The notes below the pieces were generated by a model that saw only the letters and a list, made by a program, of their open reading frames with translations, had not been told where the DNA came from and did no database searches. Of a stretch of 64,000 nt of DNA, positions 51,573 to 59,145 are shown piece by piece; the first letter of the stretch is position 1; every line of letters begins with the position of its first letter. Origin of the DNA: Sphingobacterium bambusae (lineage in GTDB: Bacteria; Bacteroidota; Bacteroidia; Sphingobacteriales; Sphingobacteriaceae); the NCBI RefSeq assembly GCF_033955345.1, contig NZ_CP138332.1, forward strand, positions 3,720,001 through 3,784,000, read 5' to 3'. The position numbers and the translations under genes were made by a program.

Positions 51573-52646
51573 CTACAACATTATCATTATGCGCCACAAT
51601 CCCGAAATAGCCATACACACAAAAGCTAGTGGAATCAAGACTTTCCAACATAAGGTCATTAATTGATCGGCCCGAAAGCGGGGGAGCGTCCATCGTATCC
51701 ACATTTGAATGCCTACCACGGTGAACGACTTGAGCAAGGTCCAACATAGGCCCCAACCTAAACCTGTGGTCCAGTCGGCTAGACGCAGACTGCCGATGTT
51801 TGGTAGCGGGCTATTCCATCCGCCAAGAAAAATCACTACGCCAAGTATGGCTACCAAGAACATCATCGCATATTCTGCAAGGAAGAGGAAGGCAAACTTG
51901 ATACCACCATATTCCGTGTGGAAACCGCCGATAAGTTCGGATTCGGCTTCTGGAATATCAAAGGGCGCTCGGTTACACTCGGCTAACGAAGCAATGAAAA
52001 AGATGACGTAGACCAGCAAGAGGTGCGGAGCTTGAAAAACATGCCAAGCAAAGAAGCCTCCGATATTACTTACCTCCCAAAATCCCATAAAATAAATAGG
52101 TTCGGGAGATTGTATTCCCTGTAGGTATGCAATATCGTTCAGATTCAGCGTTTGGGTAATCATGACGGCGGCAATCAGCGAGAGCCCTACTGGTATTTCA
52201 TAGGATACCATCTGTGCAATTGCTCGAATGGCACCTAGTAGCGAATATTTGTTGTTCGAACCCCACCCTGCCATCAGGATACCTATGGCATCGATGGATA
52301 CAACGGCCATAATAAAAAAGAGACCGGTGTTGGTGTCTGCCGGAATAAAATCTGGTGCCCAAGGAATGACACTGAAACCGATAAATACAGCGGCAAAGAT
52401 GACCACGGGAGCCATCACAAACAAGATCTTGTCCGCAGCGGCAGGTGTGATAAACTCTTTTTGTAATAGTTTTAAGATGTCGGCAATGGTCTGTATCAAG
52501 CCATACTTGCCCGTTTCCATAGGTCCCAACCGATCCTGTACAAAACCGGCGATCTTGCGCTCAGCATATACAGCAAACAAGGTGAAGGCGGCAATAAAGC
52601 TAAATATCGCCACGGGAACTAAAATATGAACAATCAGGTCGGCCAA
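51573..52646 (-). CDS. nuoH: NADH-quinone oxidoreductase subunit H
   Basis: NuoH anchors the peripheral arm to the membrane and forms the quinone channel. It has about eight membrane segments with AERKIAGFVQDRLGP near the N-terminus and APFDIPEAESELIGGFHTEYGG in the third loop. There is no in-frame ATG near the start. A TTG at 52682 lies inside the apparent -7 box, so the TTG at 52646 (MADLIVHILVPV, 357 residues) is preferred; the longer start cannot be excluded. It is the first gene of the nuoH-N cluster. nuoA-G are not upstream. Confidence 0.92.
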   Translation of the reverse strand: MADLIVHILVPVAIFSFIAAFTLFAVYAERKIAGFVQDRLGPMETGKYGLIQTIADILKLLQKEFITPAAADKILFVMAPVVIFAAVFIGFSVIPWAPDFIPADTNTGLFFIMAVVSIDAIGILMAGWGSNNKYSLLGAIRAIAQMVSYEIPVGLSLIAAVMITQTLNLNDIAYLQGIQSPEPIYFMGFWEVSNIGGFFAWHVFQAPHLLLVYVIFFIASLAECNRAPFDIPEAESELIGGFHTEYGGIKFAFLFLAEYAMMFLVAILGVVIFLGGWNSPLPNIGSLRLADWTTGLGWGLCWTLLKSFTVVGIQMWIRWTLPRFRADQLMTLCWKVLIPLAFVCMAISGLWRIMIML

Positions 52647-52679
52647 AATGACTTTTTTAGAATAATTCTTAATTGGATG

Positions 52680-52687
52680 CAAACATA
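52680..52687 (-). promoter_or_regulatory. -7 promoter element of the nuoH-N operon
   Basis: TATGTTTG on the minus strand matches TAnnTTTG. It lies directly at the longest possible nuoH reading frame start and indicates that transcription of nuoH-N begins here, independently of nuoA-G. Confidence 0.5.
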
Positions 52688-52891
52688 CATAAAACGTTGC
52701 AAAAGCCCATAAAAATAGCTAAAATATACTAAAGTAGTAGATAATAAACCTTCGGTTTGACAGAAAGATGATTTGCCTGTTTTGAATGGGATGGCAGAGG
52801 AGCTATCGTACGGTTGGAATGCGAAATTTGTCGCGATCTTTGCAAACCTTTCGTTTTATGTTTTGTATAATAATTAACATAGATAATAGAT

Positions 52892-53680
52892 ATGAGATTT
52901 TCAAACGTAGTTGTTTTTGCTGCAATGGTAGTTTTGGTGTCGGTGGCTGGTTGCGCGGCGCGTAGGTCGGGAGTTAAGGTGTCTTCTGCAGAATCAGGGC
53001 TGATCGGTCCTCGTTGGCAACTGGTTGAGTTAAATGGTAAACCTGTGCCAGCAACAGTAAACGGAAAGATGCCTTATTTGGAATTTTCAGAGGAAGGAAA
53101 TCGCTATGGATCCACAGGTGGATGCAACGGTGTGGGCGGCGAGTACGAATTGAGTGAAAATAACGGGATCAAGTTCGGAAAAGGTATGTCGACCATGATG
53201 TACTGCGATGATATGAGTATAGAGAATGGTTTGAAACAGCTCTTTGAACAGGTTGATAGCTACCGTATTGCAGAGGGAAGCCTTACGCTGTCAAAAGGTA
53301 AAGGAGCGGCGTTAGCTAAATTTGTGGCGTTGAAAGATCAAAGTGCGGGAATGGCAGGCACATGGGAACTGGATTATGTCATGGAGCCCGGCGTCTCTTT
53401 TGAATCACTTTATGCTGATCGGAAACCAACTATCAATTTCGATACATCAACCAAGAAGGTGAACGGTAATAGCAGTTGTAATAATTTTTCGGGTACGTTT
53501 TCGCTAGACGGTAATGATATTCATTTTGGACCATTGATGTCTACAAAAATGGGTTGTCCAGGGAACGGTGAGCAGGTGTTTTTCAAAAATTTGGAAAAGG
53601 TCAATCACGTAGATGTGCAAGAAGATGTGCTAACCATGATTATGGGTGATATCGTCGTGATGCGTTGGAAGAGGAAGTAG
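52892..53680 (+). CDS. Lipoprotein with two META domains (HslJ-like)
   Basis: A 262-residue envelope lipoprotein. The signal peptide ends in the lipobox VAGC (Cys about 21). Two META (HslJ-like) domains follow: about 33-147 with STGGCNGVGGEYEL and MMYCDDMSIENGL, and about 150-262 with NSSCNNFSGTF and KMGCPGNG. Both keep the Cys-containing pattern of the family. Such domains are found in heat-shock and stress-related secreted proteins; the function is not established. It stands alone, divergent from nuoH, and ends at a bidirectional terminator. Confidence 0.87.
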   Translation: MRFSNVVVFAAMVVLVSVAGCAARRSGVKVSSAESGLIGPRWQLVELNGKPVPATVNGKMPYLEFSEEGNRYGSTGGCNGVGGEYELSENNGIKFGKGMSTMMYCDDMSIENGLKQLFEQVDSYRIAEGSLTLSKGKGAALAKFVALKDQSAGMAGTWELDYVMEPGVSFESLYADRKPTINFDTSTKKVNGNSSCNNFSGTFSLDGNDIHFGPLMSTKMGCPGNGEQVFFKNLEKVNHVDVQEDVLTMIMGDIVVMRWKRK

Positions 53681-53699
53681 TGTTCTTTATTGGACATAA

Positions 53700-53733
53700 A
53701 AAAAGCTCAGATCGACTTCGGTCTGAGCTTTTT
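53700..53733. terminator. Bidirectional terminator between META lipoprotein and gltA
   Basis: AAAAAGCTCAGA (53700-53711) and TCTGAGCTTTTT (53722-53733) form a 12-bp stem with a 10-nt loop. Confidence 0.9.
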
Positions 53734-53750
53734 TATGTTTTTAATCGCTA

Positions 53751-55037
53751 CTAACGATTGTTGATGTCTACATATTCGCGGGTTGTAGCACCGGTGTACA
53801 CTTGGCGTGGACGGCCGATAGGCTCTTTATTGTCACGCATTTCTTTCCATTGTGCGATCCAACCTGGAAGACGACCCAAAGCAAATAAAACCGTAAACAT
53901 ATCAGACTCGAAACCTAAAGCGCGGTAGATGATGCCGGAATAGAAGTCTACGTTCGGGTAAAGCTTACGATCGATAAAGTACTGGTCGTTCAACGCCGCT
54001 TCTTCTAAACGTTTGGCGATATCCAATACAGGATCATTAACACCAAGCTTCTCTAGAATATCGTCACATGCTTTTTTGATGATCTTAGCGCGTGGATCAA
54101 AATTCTTGTAAACGCGGTGCCCAAAACCCATTAAACGGAAAGGATCATTTTTATCTTTTGCTTTAGCAAGATATTTCTCCGCATCACCACCATCGTTTTT
54201 GATAGCTTCAAGCATCTCAATTACCGCTTGGTTGGCGCCACCATGCAATGGCCCCCAAAGTGCGTTGATCCCTGCTGAAATAGATGCATAAAGATTCGCA
54301 TTCGATGATCCGACGATACGTACTGTCGATGTTGAACAGTTTTGCTCATGGTCGGCATGTAAGATAAGCAGCTTGTGCATAGCGCTGATAACAACAGGAT
54401 CGAAAGTTGTTTCGCCCGTTACCTCGCCAAAGATCATGTGTAAGAAGTTCTCGATGTAACCTAAATTGTTTTTAGGATAAACGACCGGTTGGCCTAATGA
54501 TTTCTTCTGAATCCAAGAAACGATGGTTGGCATTTTTGCCAATAAATTGATGATCGTTTTGTCTTCCTCTTCATCTGTTGGATTAGGATTCAATGACTCT
54601 GGGTAGAATGCGGATAAGGCACCCACCAAACAAGACAACTGCCCCATAGGGTGAGATTTCGATGGAAAACCGGTGAAGAAGTTTTTCATATCTTCGTGGA
54701 TCAACATCTGTTTTCTAATATCCGCGCGGAACTGTTCCAGTACCGCTTTGCTAGGGAGCTCTCCGTAGATCAATAAATAGGCGACTTCGATGAAGGTTGA
54801 CTTTTCAGCTAATTGTTCGATAGGATACCCACGGTAGCGTAACACTCCTTCTTCACCATCCAAAAAAGTAATAGCGCTTTTTGTAGCGCCCGTATTTTTG
54901 AAGCCTGGGTCTAGAGTGATATATCCCGACTGGTCTCTAAGTTTCGAGATATCAACAGCTTTTTCGTTTTCAGTACCAATAATAACTGGCAACTCGTAGG
55001 ATGCACCGTCTAAATTTATTGTTGCTTTATCCGACAT
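53751..55037 (-). CDS. gltA: Citrate synthase
   Basis: Type II citrate synthase, first step of the TCA cycle: acetyl-CoA plus oxaloacetate to citrate. The 428-residue length is standard for the hexameric Gram-negative form. Catalytic residues are visible in LHADHEQNCSTSTVR (His), WGPLHGGANQAVIEML (His) and later VDFYSGIIYRALG (Asp). An N-terminal beta-sheet extension, as in NADH-regulated enzymes, is present. A TACATTTG promoter element and an upstream inverted repeat (both listed) suggest regulated transcription as a single gene. Confidence 0.97.
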   Translation of the reverse strand: MSDKATINLDGASYELPVIIGTENEKAVDISKLRDQSGYITLDPGFKNTGATKSAITFLDGEEGVLRYRGYPIEQLAEKSTFIEVAYLLIYGELPSKAVLEQFRADIRKQMLIHEDMKNFFTGFPSKSHPMGQLSCLVGALSAFYPESLNPNPTDEEEDKTIINLLAKMPTIVSWIQKKSLGQPVVYPKNNLGYIENFLHMIFGEVTGETTFDPVVISAMHKLLILHADHEQNCSTSTVRIVGSSNANLYASISAGINALWGPLHGGANQAVIEMLEAIKNDGGDAEKYLAKAKDKNDPFRLMGFGHRVYKNFDPRAKIIKKACDDILEKLGVNDPVLDIAKRLEEAALNDQYFIDRKLYPNVDFYSGIIYRALGFESDMFTVLFALGRLPGWIAQWKEMRDNKEPIGRPRQVYTGATTREYVDINNR

Positions 55038-55058
55038 ATTTAATAATCTAGTTTCTTA

Positions 55059-55066
55059 CAAATGTA
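55059..55066 (-). promoter_or_regulatory. -7 promoter element for gltA
   Basis: TACATTTG on the minus strand matches TAnnTTTG. It is 22 bp before the gltA ATG and predicts a leader of about 15 nt. No clear TTTG -33 box is seen, which fits an activator-dependent promoter. Confidence 0.5.
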
Positions 55067-55102
55067 TAAAAATCAGTGATAAATTCGCTTACGCGCTGAA
55101 AT

Positions 55103-55128
55103 TAAAATGACACAAACACGTCATTTTA
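55103..55128. promoter_or_regulatory. Inverted repeat upstream of gltA, possible activator site
   Basis: TAAAATGAC (55103-55111), an 8-bp spacer and GTCATTTTA (55120-55128) form a perfect 9-bp dyad. It lies about 37-62 bp upstream of the gltA -7 box, the position expected of an activator-binding site. No stem-loop terminator or gene lies here to explain it otherwise. The rest of this 325-bp region between gltA and the BlaI gene holds nothing else I recognise except the BlaI operator. Confidence 0.45.
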
Positions 55129-55317
55129 GGCTTTTTTATTCTGGAACTGTCCTCTTTTTCGGTCGTTATAACTGCTCGTGTTTTACACAGGAATCACTTT
55201 TAGCTGTTTGAACATGGGCTTGCTAGCTGTGACTACTTTTCCAGCTGATTTTAGCATGTTCATGAGTTCGGATCTTTCATAAAGGATCGACGAAAAAAAG
55301 CTACGATTATTTTTGGT

Positions 55318-55338
55318 TATTACGAAATTTTCGTAATA
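55318..55338. promoter_or_regulatory. Candidate BlaI operator palindrome
   Basis: A perfect 10-1-10 dyad: TATTACGAAA, a single central T, and TTTCGTAATA. It ends 24 bp before the ATG of the BlaI-family repressor and therefore sits in or next to the promoter. The size and symmetry suit a dimeric winged-helix repressor. Confidence 0.6.
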
Positions 55339-55362
55339 TTGTGATGAGTTAGTATTTTGATT

Positions 55363-55725
55363 ATGGAAAAGTTAACGATACAAGAAGAAGAAGCAATGTT
55401 GTCCATCTGGCAATTGAATGGTGGTTTTGTGAAAGAAGTTTTGGACAATTTAAAAGGGGAGAAGCCGCCCTACACTACATTGGCTTCAACGATAAAGAAC
55501 TTGGAGAAGAAGGGTTATGTGCGTGCGGTAAAATATGCGAACGCAAAGCGCTATGAGCCGGTTATATCGGAAGAGGAATATAAGGGCAAGTTCATGAATG
55601 GCTTTGTAGGCGATTACTTCCGGAACTCCTATAAAGAAATGGTTTCTTTTTTTGTGAAGGAAGAGAAACTCTCTTCGCGGGAGCTAGAAGAGATAATGGA
55701 CATGATCAAGAACAATAAATCATAA
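55363..55725 (+). CDS. BlaI/MecI/CopY family transcriptional repressor
   Basis: A winged-helix repressor of 120 residues from the ATG at 55363; a TTG six bases upstream is less likely. The DNA-binding part includes LTIQEEEAMLSIWQLNG, then PPYTTLASTIKNLEKKGYV (recognition helix) and the wing AKRYEPVISEEEYKG. The C-terminal half contains helices for dimerisation. BlaI proteins are inactivated by the cognate M56 membrane peptidase. Here the peptidase gene begins 4 bp after the stop, and a perfect palindrome precedes the repressor gene, so the pair is probably self-regulated. Confidence 0.92.
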   Translation: MEKLTIQEEEAMLSIWQLNGGFVKEVLDNLKGEKPPYTTLASTIKNLEKKGYVRAVKYANAKRYEPVISEEEYKGKFMNGFVGDYFRNSYKEMVSFFVKEEKLSSRELEEIMDMIKNNKS

Positions 55726-55729
55726 GGTT

Positions 55730-57520
55730 ATGCAGTCTATACTCGCTTACATTCTACAGGTTAACATATTGCTTGCTATTGTATATTTAGGCTATATCCT
55801 GTTGTTGAAAAACCTAACCTTTTATCAGTTAAATAGAGGGTATTTTTTGTCGGGGGTATTATTTGCCCTGATTTATCCTTTTTTGGATATTCGATCGCTT
55901 TTTCAACAACATATCGAGCCGGTGGGCGAGTTGATTGCATTTATGCCAGATCTTTCGTTAGCAGAGAAGCAGCAGGGCATCTACACCTTAGAAAACTTGC
56001 TGTATGGGATCATTTCCCTTGGGCTACTTTGGTTTGCTGTACGGCTTTGTATACAGCTCTTTAGCTTGCTGCGTATACACTTCCATTCTGTTGAAACAGC
56101 ATGGAAGAACTACCTCTACCGGAACGTATTATTCCCCATCGTTCCGTTCTCGTTTCTGAACAAAATCTATGTAAATAAGGAGCAGCATCAAGAGTTGGAG
56201 CTCCGCGATATTTTTGAACATGAAGATATTCATGTGAAAGGCCTTCACAGCTTGGATATCTTATGTTTCGAAATCCTACTGATCGTTTGTTGGTATAACC
56301 CCTTTGTATGGCTTATGCGCAGAGCTGTACGTCAAAATTTAGAGTTCCTGACTGATCAACAGGTGCTTAATAAGGGTGTCGACCGGCAGACCTATCAGTA
56401 TTCATTGTTGCATGTATCGAAGCAGGGTGCTTCGGTAGCTATTAGCAATCAATTTAATTTTAAACTTTTAAAAAAGCGCATTATGATGATGAACAAAAAA
56501 CGATCATCGAAGCTCCAATTGAGCAATTATGCTTTCCTGCTACCGATCATTATCTTCTCGGCAGGTGCATTTACGGTGACAAAAGCGGATGACCACATTA
56601 TTGAGGTGGTTAACATTGCCAAGGAGACGGATGTTTCCGAGCTGGGGCAGGTATTGCATAATGACGGTTCCACGTTAACCGATACCGTAAAAGTGACGGA
56701 TGAGAAACGGCTGGATACGTTGAAGATTGTTGAATTTAAAGCAGATTCGGAAGATTTCTCTGAAATTGCTGGGAAAGTTACGGGCGTCTCTGTCTTTTCG
56801 GATACGACTAAAACAACTACAAAAACGGTCATTTTTCGCGGTTCTGACGGGACGATGAAAGCACCACTTATTTTAGTGGACGGTGTGAAGCAGGTTTTGG
56901 GCTATGATCTAAATACCATGGATCCTAATAGTATTGGTTCGATAGAAGTGTTGCGAGATGGTGCTTCTGCTGCTGCTTTCGGCGAAGAGGGTAAAAATGG
57001 CGTTGTAAAAATTTTTACCAAGAAGTCGGATGTTCCCGCGGTCGTTAATTTAAAGGGTAGTAAAGCAGATACCGTTAGACATGGTAAAAATCAAGATGTT
57101 GTTGTTAAAGGGTATGCGAAAGGGTTCAAACTAGACACGGTTAATTTAACCTTGAGAGGGGTAAATGCTGATGGAAAGCAACCTTTGGTCATTGTCGATG
57201 GGCTTGAGAAGGCTGACCAAAGTATTCATGGTATTAATCCCAATGATATAGAAAGTATCTCGATATTAAAAGATGCCAGTGCTAAAGCTTTATATGGTGA
57301 AAAGGCGACGAATGGCGTGATCTTGGTAACCACCAAGGTGAAGGGTGTAGCTATTAAAAAAGCGGATACTGTATATACCGATGACGATGTCTTTTTTATC
57401 GATGGCAAGCCTGTTTCTAAAAATGAATTTAATGCGGTGCCAAAGACCGCTATCAAAACGACGGAGGTAAAAGGCGAACGGGATAAGTCTGGTCGCCGAG
57501 TCGAAATAAAAACCAAATAA
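55730..57520 (+). CDS. M56-family (BlaR1-like) membrane metallopeptidase with two TonB-plug-like repeats
   Basis: A 596-residue inner membrane protein. Three hydrophobic segments (about 3-27, 38-54, 88-112) precede a cytoplasmic zinc peptidase domain with the HEDIH (164-168) HExxH motif, and a fourth anchor is at about 266-283. The periplasmic part is unlike the penicillin sensor of BlaR1: it holds two repeats that look like TonB-receptor plug motifs, about 378-432 (LILVDGVKQ and IEVLRDGASAAAFGEEG) and 484-537 (LVIVDGLEK and ISILKDASAKALYGEKA). A function as ligand or partner sensor is inferred. It would cleave the BlaI partner on signal. Confidence 0.87.
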   Translation: MQSILAYILQVNILLAIVYLGYILLLKNLTFYQLNRGYFLSGVLFALIYPFLDIRSLFQQHIEPVGELIAFMPDLSLAEKQQGIYTLENLLYGIISLGLLWFAVRLCIQLFSLLRIHFHSVETAWKNYLYRNVLFPIVPFSFLNKIYVNKEQHQELELRDIFEHEDIHVKGLHSLDILCFEILLIVCWYNPFVWLMRRAVRQNLEFLTDQQVLNKGVDRQTYQYSLLHVSKQGASVAISNQFNFKLLKKRIMMMNKKRSSKLQLSNYAFLLPIIIFSAGAFTVTKADDHIIEVVNIAKETDVSELGQVLHNDGSTLTDTVKVTDEKRLDTLKIVEFKADSEDFSEIAGKVTGVSVFSDTTKTTTKTVIFRGSDGTMKAPLILVDGVKQVLGYDLNTMDPNSIGSIEVLRDGASAAAFGEEGKNGVVKIFTKKSDVPAVVNLKGSKADTVRHGKNQDVVVKGYAKGFKLDTVNLTLRGVNADGKQPLVIVDGLEKADQSIHGINPNDIESISILKDASAKALYGEKATNGVILVTTKVKGVAIKKADTVYTDDDVFFIDGKPVSKNEFNAVPKTAIKTTEVKGERDKSGRRVEIKTK

Positions 57521-57666
57521 AAAAGAGCGGGTCCATGTGGCCGTTAGTTGTCCTTGTGTTTCGATCTATCTTGATAATGGATTCCCCTAGATCGATCGCA
57601 AGTAGGCTCTCGTATGCCTAAAATACGCCAAAAAAGAGTTGTTTAGTTAGTAATATAGTGAGATGA

Positions 57667-57705
57667 AATACCGTCGATGTCCCGCATCAGACGGTATTCG
57701 TTTTT
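57667..57705 (+). terminator. Terminator after the M56 gene
   Basis: AATACCGTC (57667-57675) pairs with GACGGTATT (57690-57698); GATG and CATC extend the stem inside the loop. A T-run starts at 57701. It overlaps the pth stop codon region on the opposite strand. Confidence 0.65.
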
Positions 57706-58267
57706 ACTTGCTATTAAGGTTCGTCATCGTCAGTTCAATGCCGATGTTTACAAAGCTTTGTATCATTTTCACCGAGTGGTCTATCAGTCCGGGGAGATCT
57801 TTTTGCTCTTCCTTATCGAAAGGTCCTAAAACGTAGTCTACCTGTCTGCCCTTAGGATAGTTGTCTCCAATGCCAAAGCGCAGGCGGGGATAGTTTTGTC
57901 CACCGCAGGTCGCCTCAATGGAGCGAAGTCCATTGTGCCCCGCAGCAGATCCTTTAGGTTTTATCCGGAGCGATCCAAAGGGTATAGCGAGGTCATCAAC
58001 GACGACTAATACATTTTCTAAAGGAACTTTCAGTTGTTGCATCCAATAGTTCATTGCTTTTCCGCTCAGGTTCATAAAGGTCGTCGGCTTGATCATGTAT
58101 ACATTTTTGCCGCGTTGCTTAAAGTCGGTGTAATAGGCCAGCTTTAAAAGTGACCACGTAGCACCGGCCTGTTTGGCAGCTTCATCGACCACCATAAAAC
58201 CAATATTGTGGCGTGTATCCTCATACTCCTTACCAATATTGCCTAAACCAACGATTAAATAGTTCAT
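57704..58267 (-). CDS. pth: Peptidyl-tRNA hydrolase
   Basis: Pth frees tRNA from peptidyl-tRNAs released early by ribosomes. The 187-residue protein carries MNYLIVGLGNIGKEYEDTRHNIGF with catalytic His, KPTTFMNLSGKA, VVDDLAIPFGSLRI (catalytic Asp) and GSAAGHNGLRSI. All conserved residues are in place. TATTTTTG on the minus strand (58273-58280) lies 6 bp before the ATG, so the message may be leaderless. It is downstream of rplY after its terminator, and forms a single-gene unit. Confidence 0.97.
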   Translation of the reverse strand: MNYLIVGLGNIGKEYEDTRHNIGFMVVDEAAKQAGATWSLLKLAYYTDFKQRGKNVYMIKPTTFMNLSGKAMNYWMQQLKVPLENVLVVVDDLAIPFGSLRIKPKGSAAGHNGLRSIEATCGGQNYPRLRFGIGDNYPKGRQVDYVLGPFDKEEQKDLPGLIDHSVKMIQSFVNIGIELTMTNLNSK

Positions 58268-58272
58268 GCCTG

Positions 58273-58280
58273 CAAAAATA
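58273..58280 (-). promoter_or_regulatory. -7 promoter element for pth, giving a nearly leaderless mRNA
   Basis: TATTTTTG on the minus strand matches TAnnTTTG. The pth ATG begins at 58267, about 6 bp after the element. Confidence 0.45.
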
Positions 58281-58374
58281 GAAAATAGATGTTAGATAAC
58301 GCACAGTAGATCGCGAATAGCAAATATTCTTATCGGCATCTCGTCCTGCTTTACTGTGTCACTAGCAAAAGAAA

Positions 58375-58400
58375 AAAGGCATCGATTGCTCGATGCCTTT
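58375..58400 (-). terminator. Terminator after rplY
   Basis: AAAGGCATCG (58375-58384) and CGATGCCTTT (58391-58400) form a 10-bp stem with a 6-nt loop. An A-run at 58372-58377 gives the U-tail on the minus strand. Confidence 0.85.
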
Positions 58401-58422
58401 TACATAACCATGGAGGTCGAAA

Positions 58423-59019
58423 TTATTTTTTACCGCCTTTTGCTGCTTTCGCTGCTTCTTGCTCTGCTTGACGTAAAGCACGAGACATGATTACAGAAAC
58501 GATAGTATCGTCAGAGTTGTTCAATACTTTAGCATCTTGCAACGCAATTTGTCTTACACGTACTGATTTACCAACTTCCAAAGATTCCATAGGAACCTCG
58601 ATCTCTTGAGGCAGGTTGTTTGGCAAAGCTTTTACACGAAGCGTACGTAGTTTTTGTACCAATTTACCCCCCATTTTAACACCTGGAGAAGTACCTGTCA
58701 ATTTGATTGGAATGTTTACGGAAACTTCTTTATCGTCAAATAACTCTAGGAAGTCGATGTGCGTAACCAAGTCAGTCAATGGGTGGAATTGCGCATCTTG
58801 AACGATAGCTCTTGTTTTTTTGCCATCTAAATCCAATTCTACGAATACTACATCAGGAGTATAAAGAACCGGTTTTAAATCAGCTGCGGATACCGAAAGG
58901 TGAGTTTGTTCTTTACCACCGTAAAGAACTGCAGGAACTTGTCCTTCATAACGCAACTCTTTCGAATCTCTTTTCCCTACGCCCTGTCTTACAGAGCCGC
59001 TAATAGCAATTGATTTCAT
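58423..59019 (-). CDS. rplY: 50S ribosomal protein L25/general stress protein Ctc
   Basis: The long (CTC) form of L25, which binds 5S rRNA in the large subunit. The 198 residues start MKSIAISGSVRQGVGKRDSK, have the L25 beta-barrel core (VPAVLYGGKEQTHLSV, DAQFHPLTDLVTHIDFLEL), and then the second domain that ends in an Ala/Lys-rich tail. The pth gene follows downstream, which is a common arrangement. A TAATTTTG element at 59043-59050 is its likely promoter. Confidence 0.96.
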   Translation of the reverse strand: MKSIAISGSVRQGVGKRDSKELRYEGQVPAVLYGGKEQTHLSVSAADLKPVLYTPDVVFVELDLDGKKTRAIVQDAQFHPLTDLVTHIDFLELFDDKEVSVNIPIKLTGTSPGVKMGGKLVQKLRTLRVKALPNNLPQEIEVPMESLEVGKSVRVRQIALQDAKVLNNSDDTIVSVIMSRALRQAEQEAAKAAKGGKK

Positions 59020-59042
59020 TGTTTTTATATTAATTTGAGGTG

Positions 59043-59050
59043 CAAAATTA
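59043..59050 (-). promoter_or_regulatory. -7 promoter element for rplY
   Basis: TAATTTTG on the minus strand matches TAnnTTTG, 24 bp before the rplY ATG. It lies just past the prs terminator. Confidence 0.5.
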
Positions 59051-59088
59051 CGCTAATTTTTTTATATATAAAACATTAGCAAAAAAAA

Positions 59089-59118
59089 TAAGGACGGATA
59101 GTGATTTATCCGCCCTTA
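59089..59118 (-). terminator. Terminator after prs
   Basis: TAAGGACGGATA (59089-59100) pairs with TATCCGCCCTTA (59107-59118) with one mismatch and a 6-nt loop. The A-run 59081-59088 gives a U-tail on the minus strand. Confidence 0.8.
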
Positions 59119-59145
59119 TACGATAGCCGAGGCCGTTGGTTAAGC

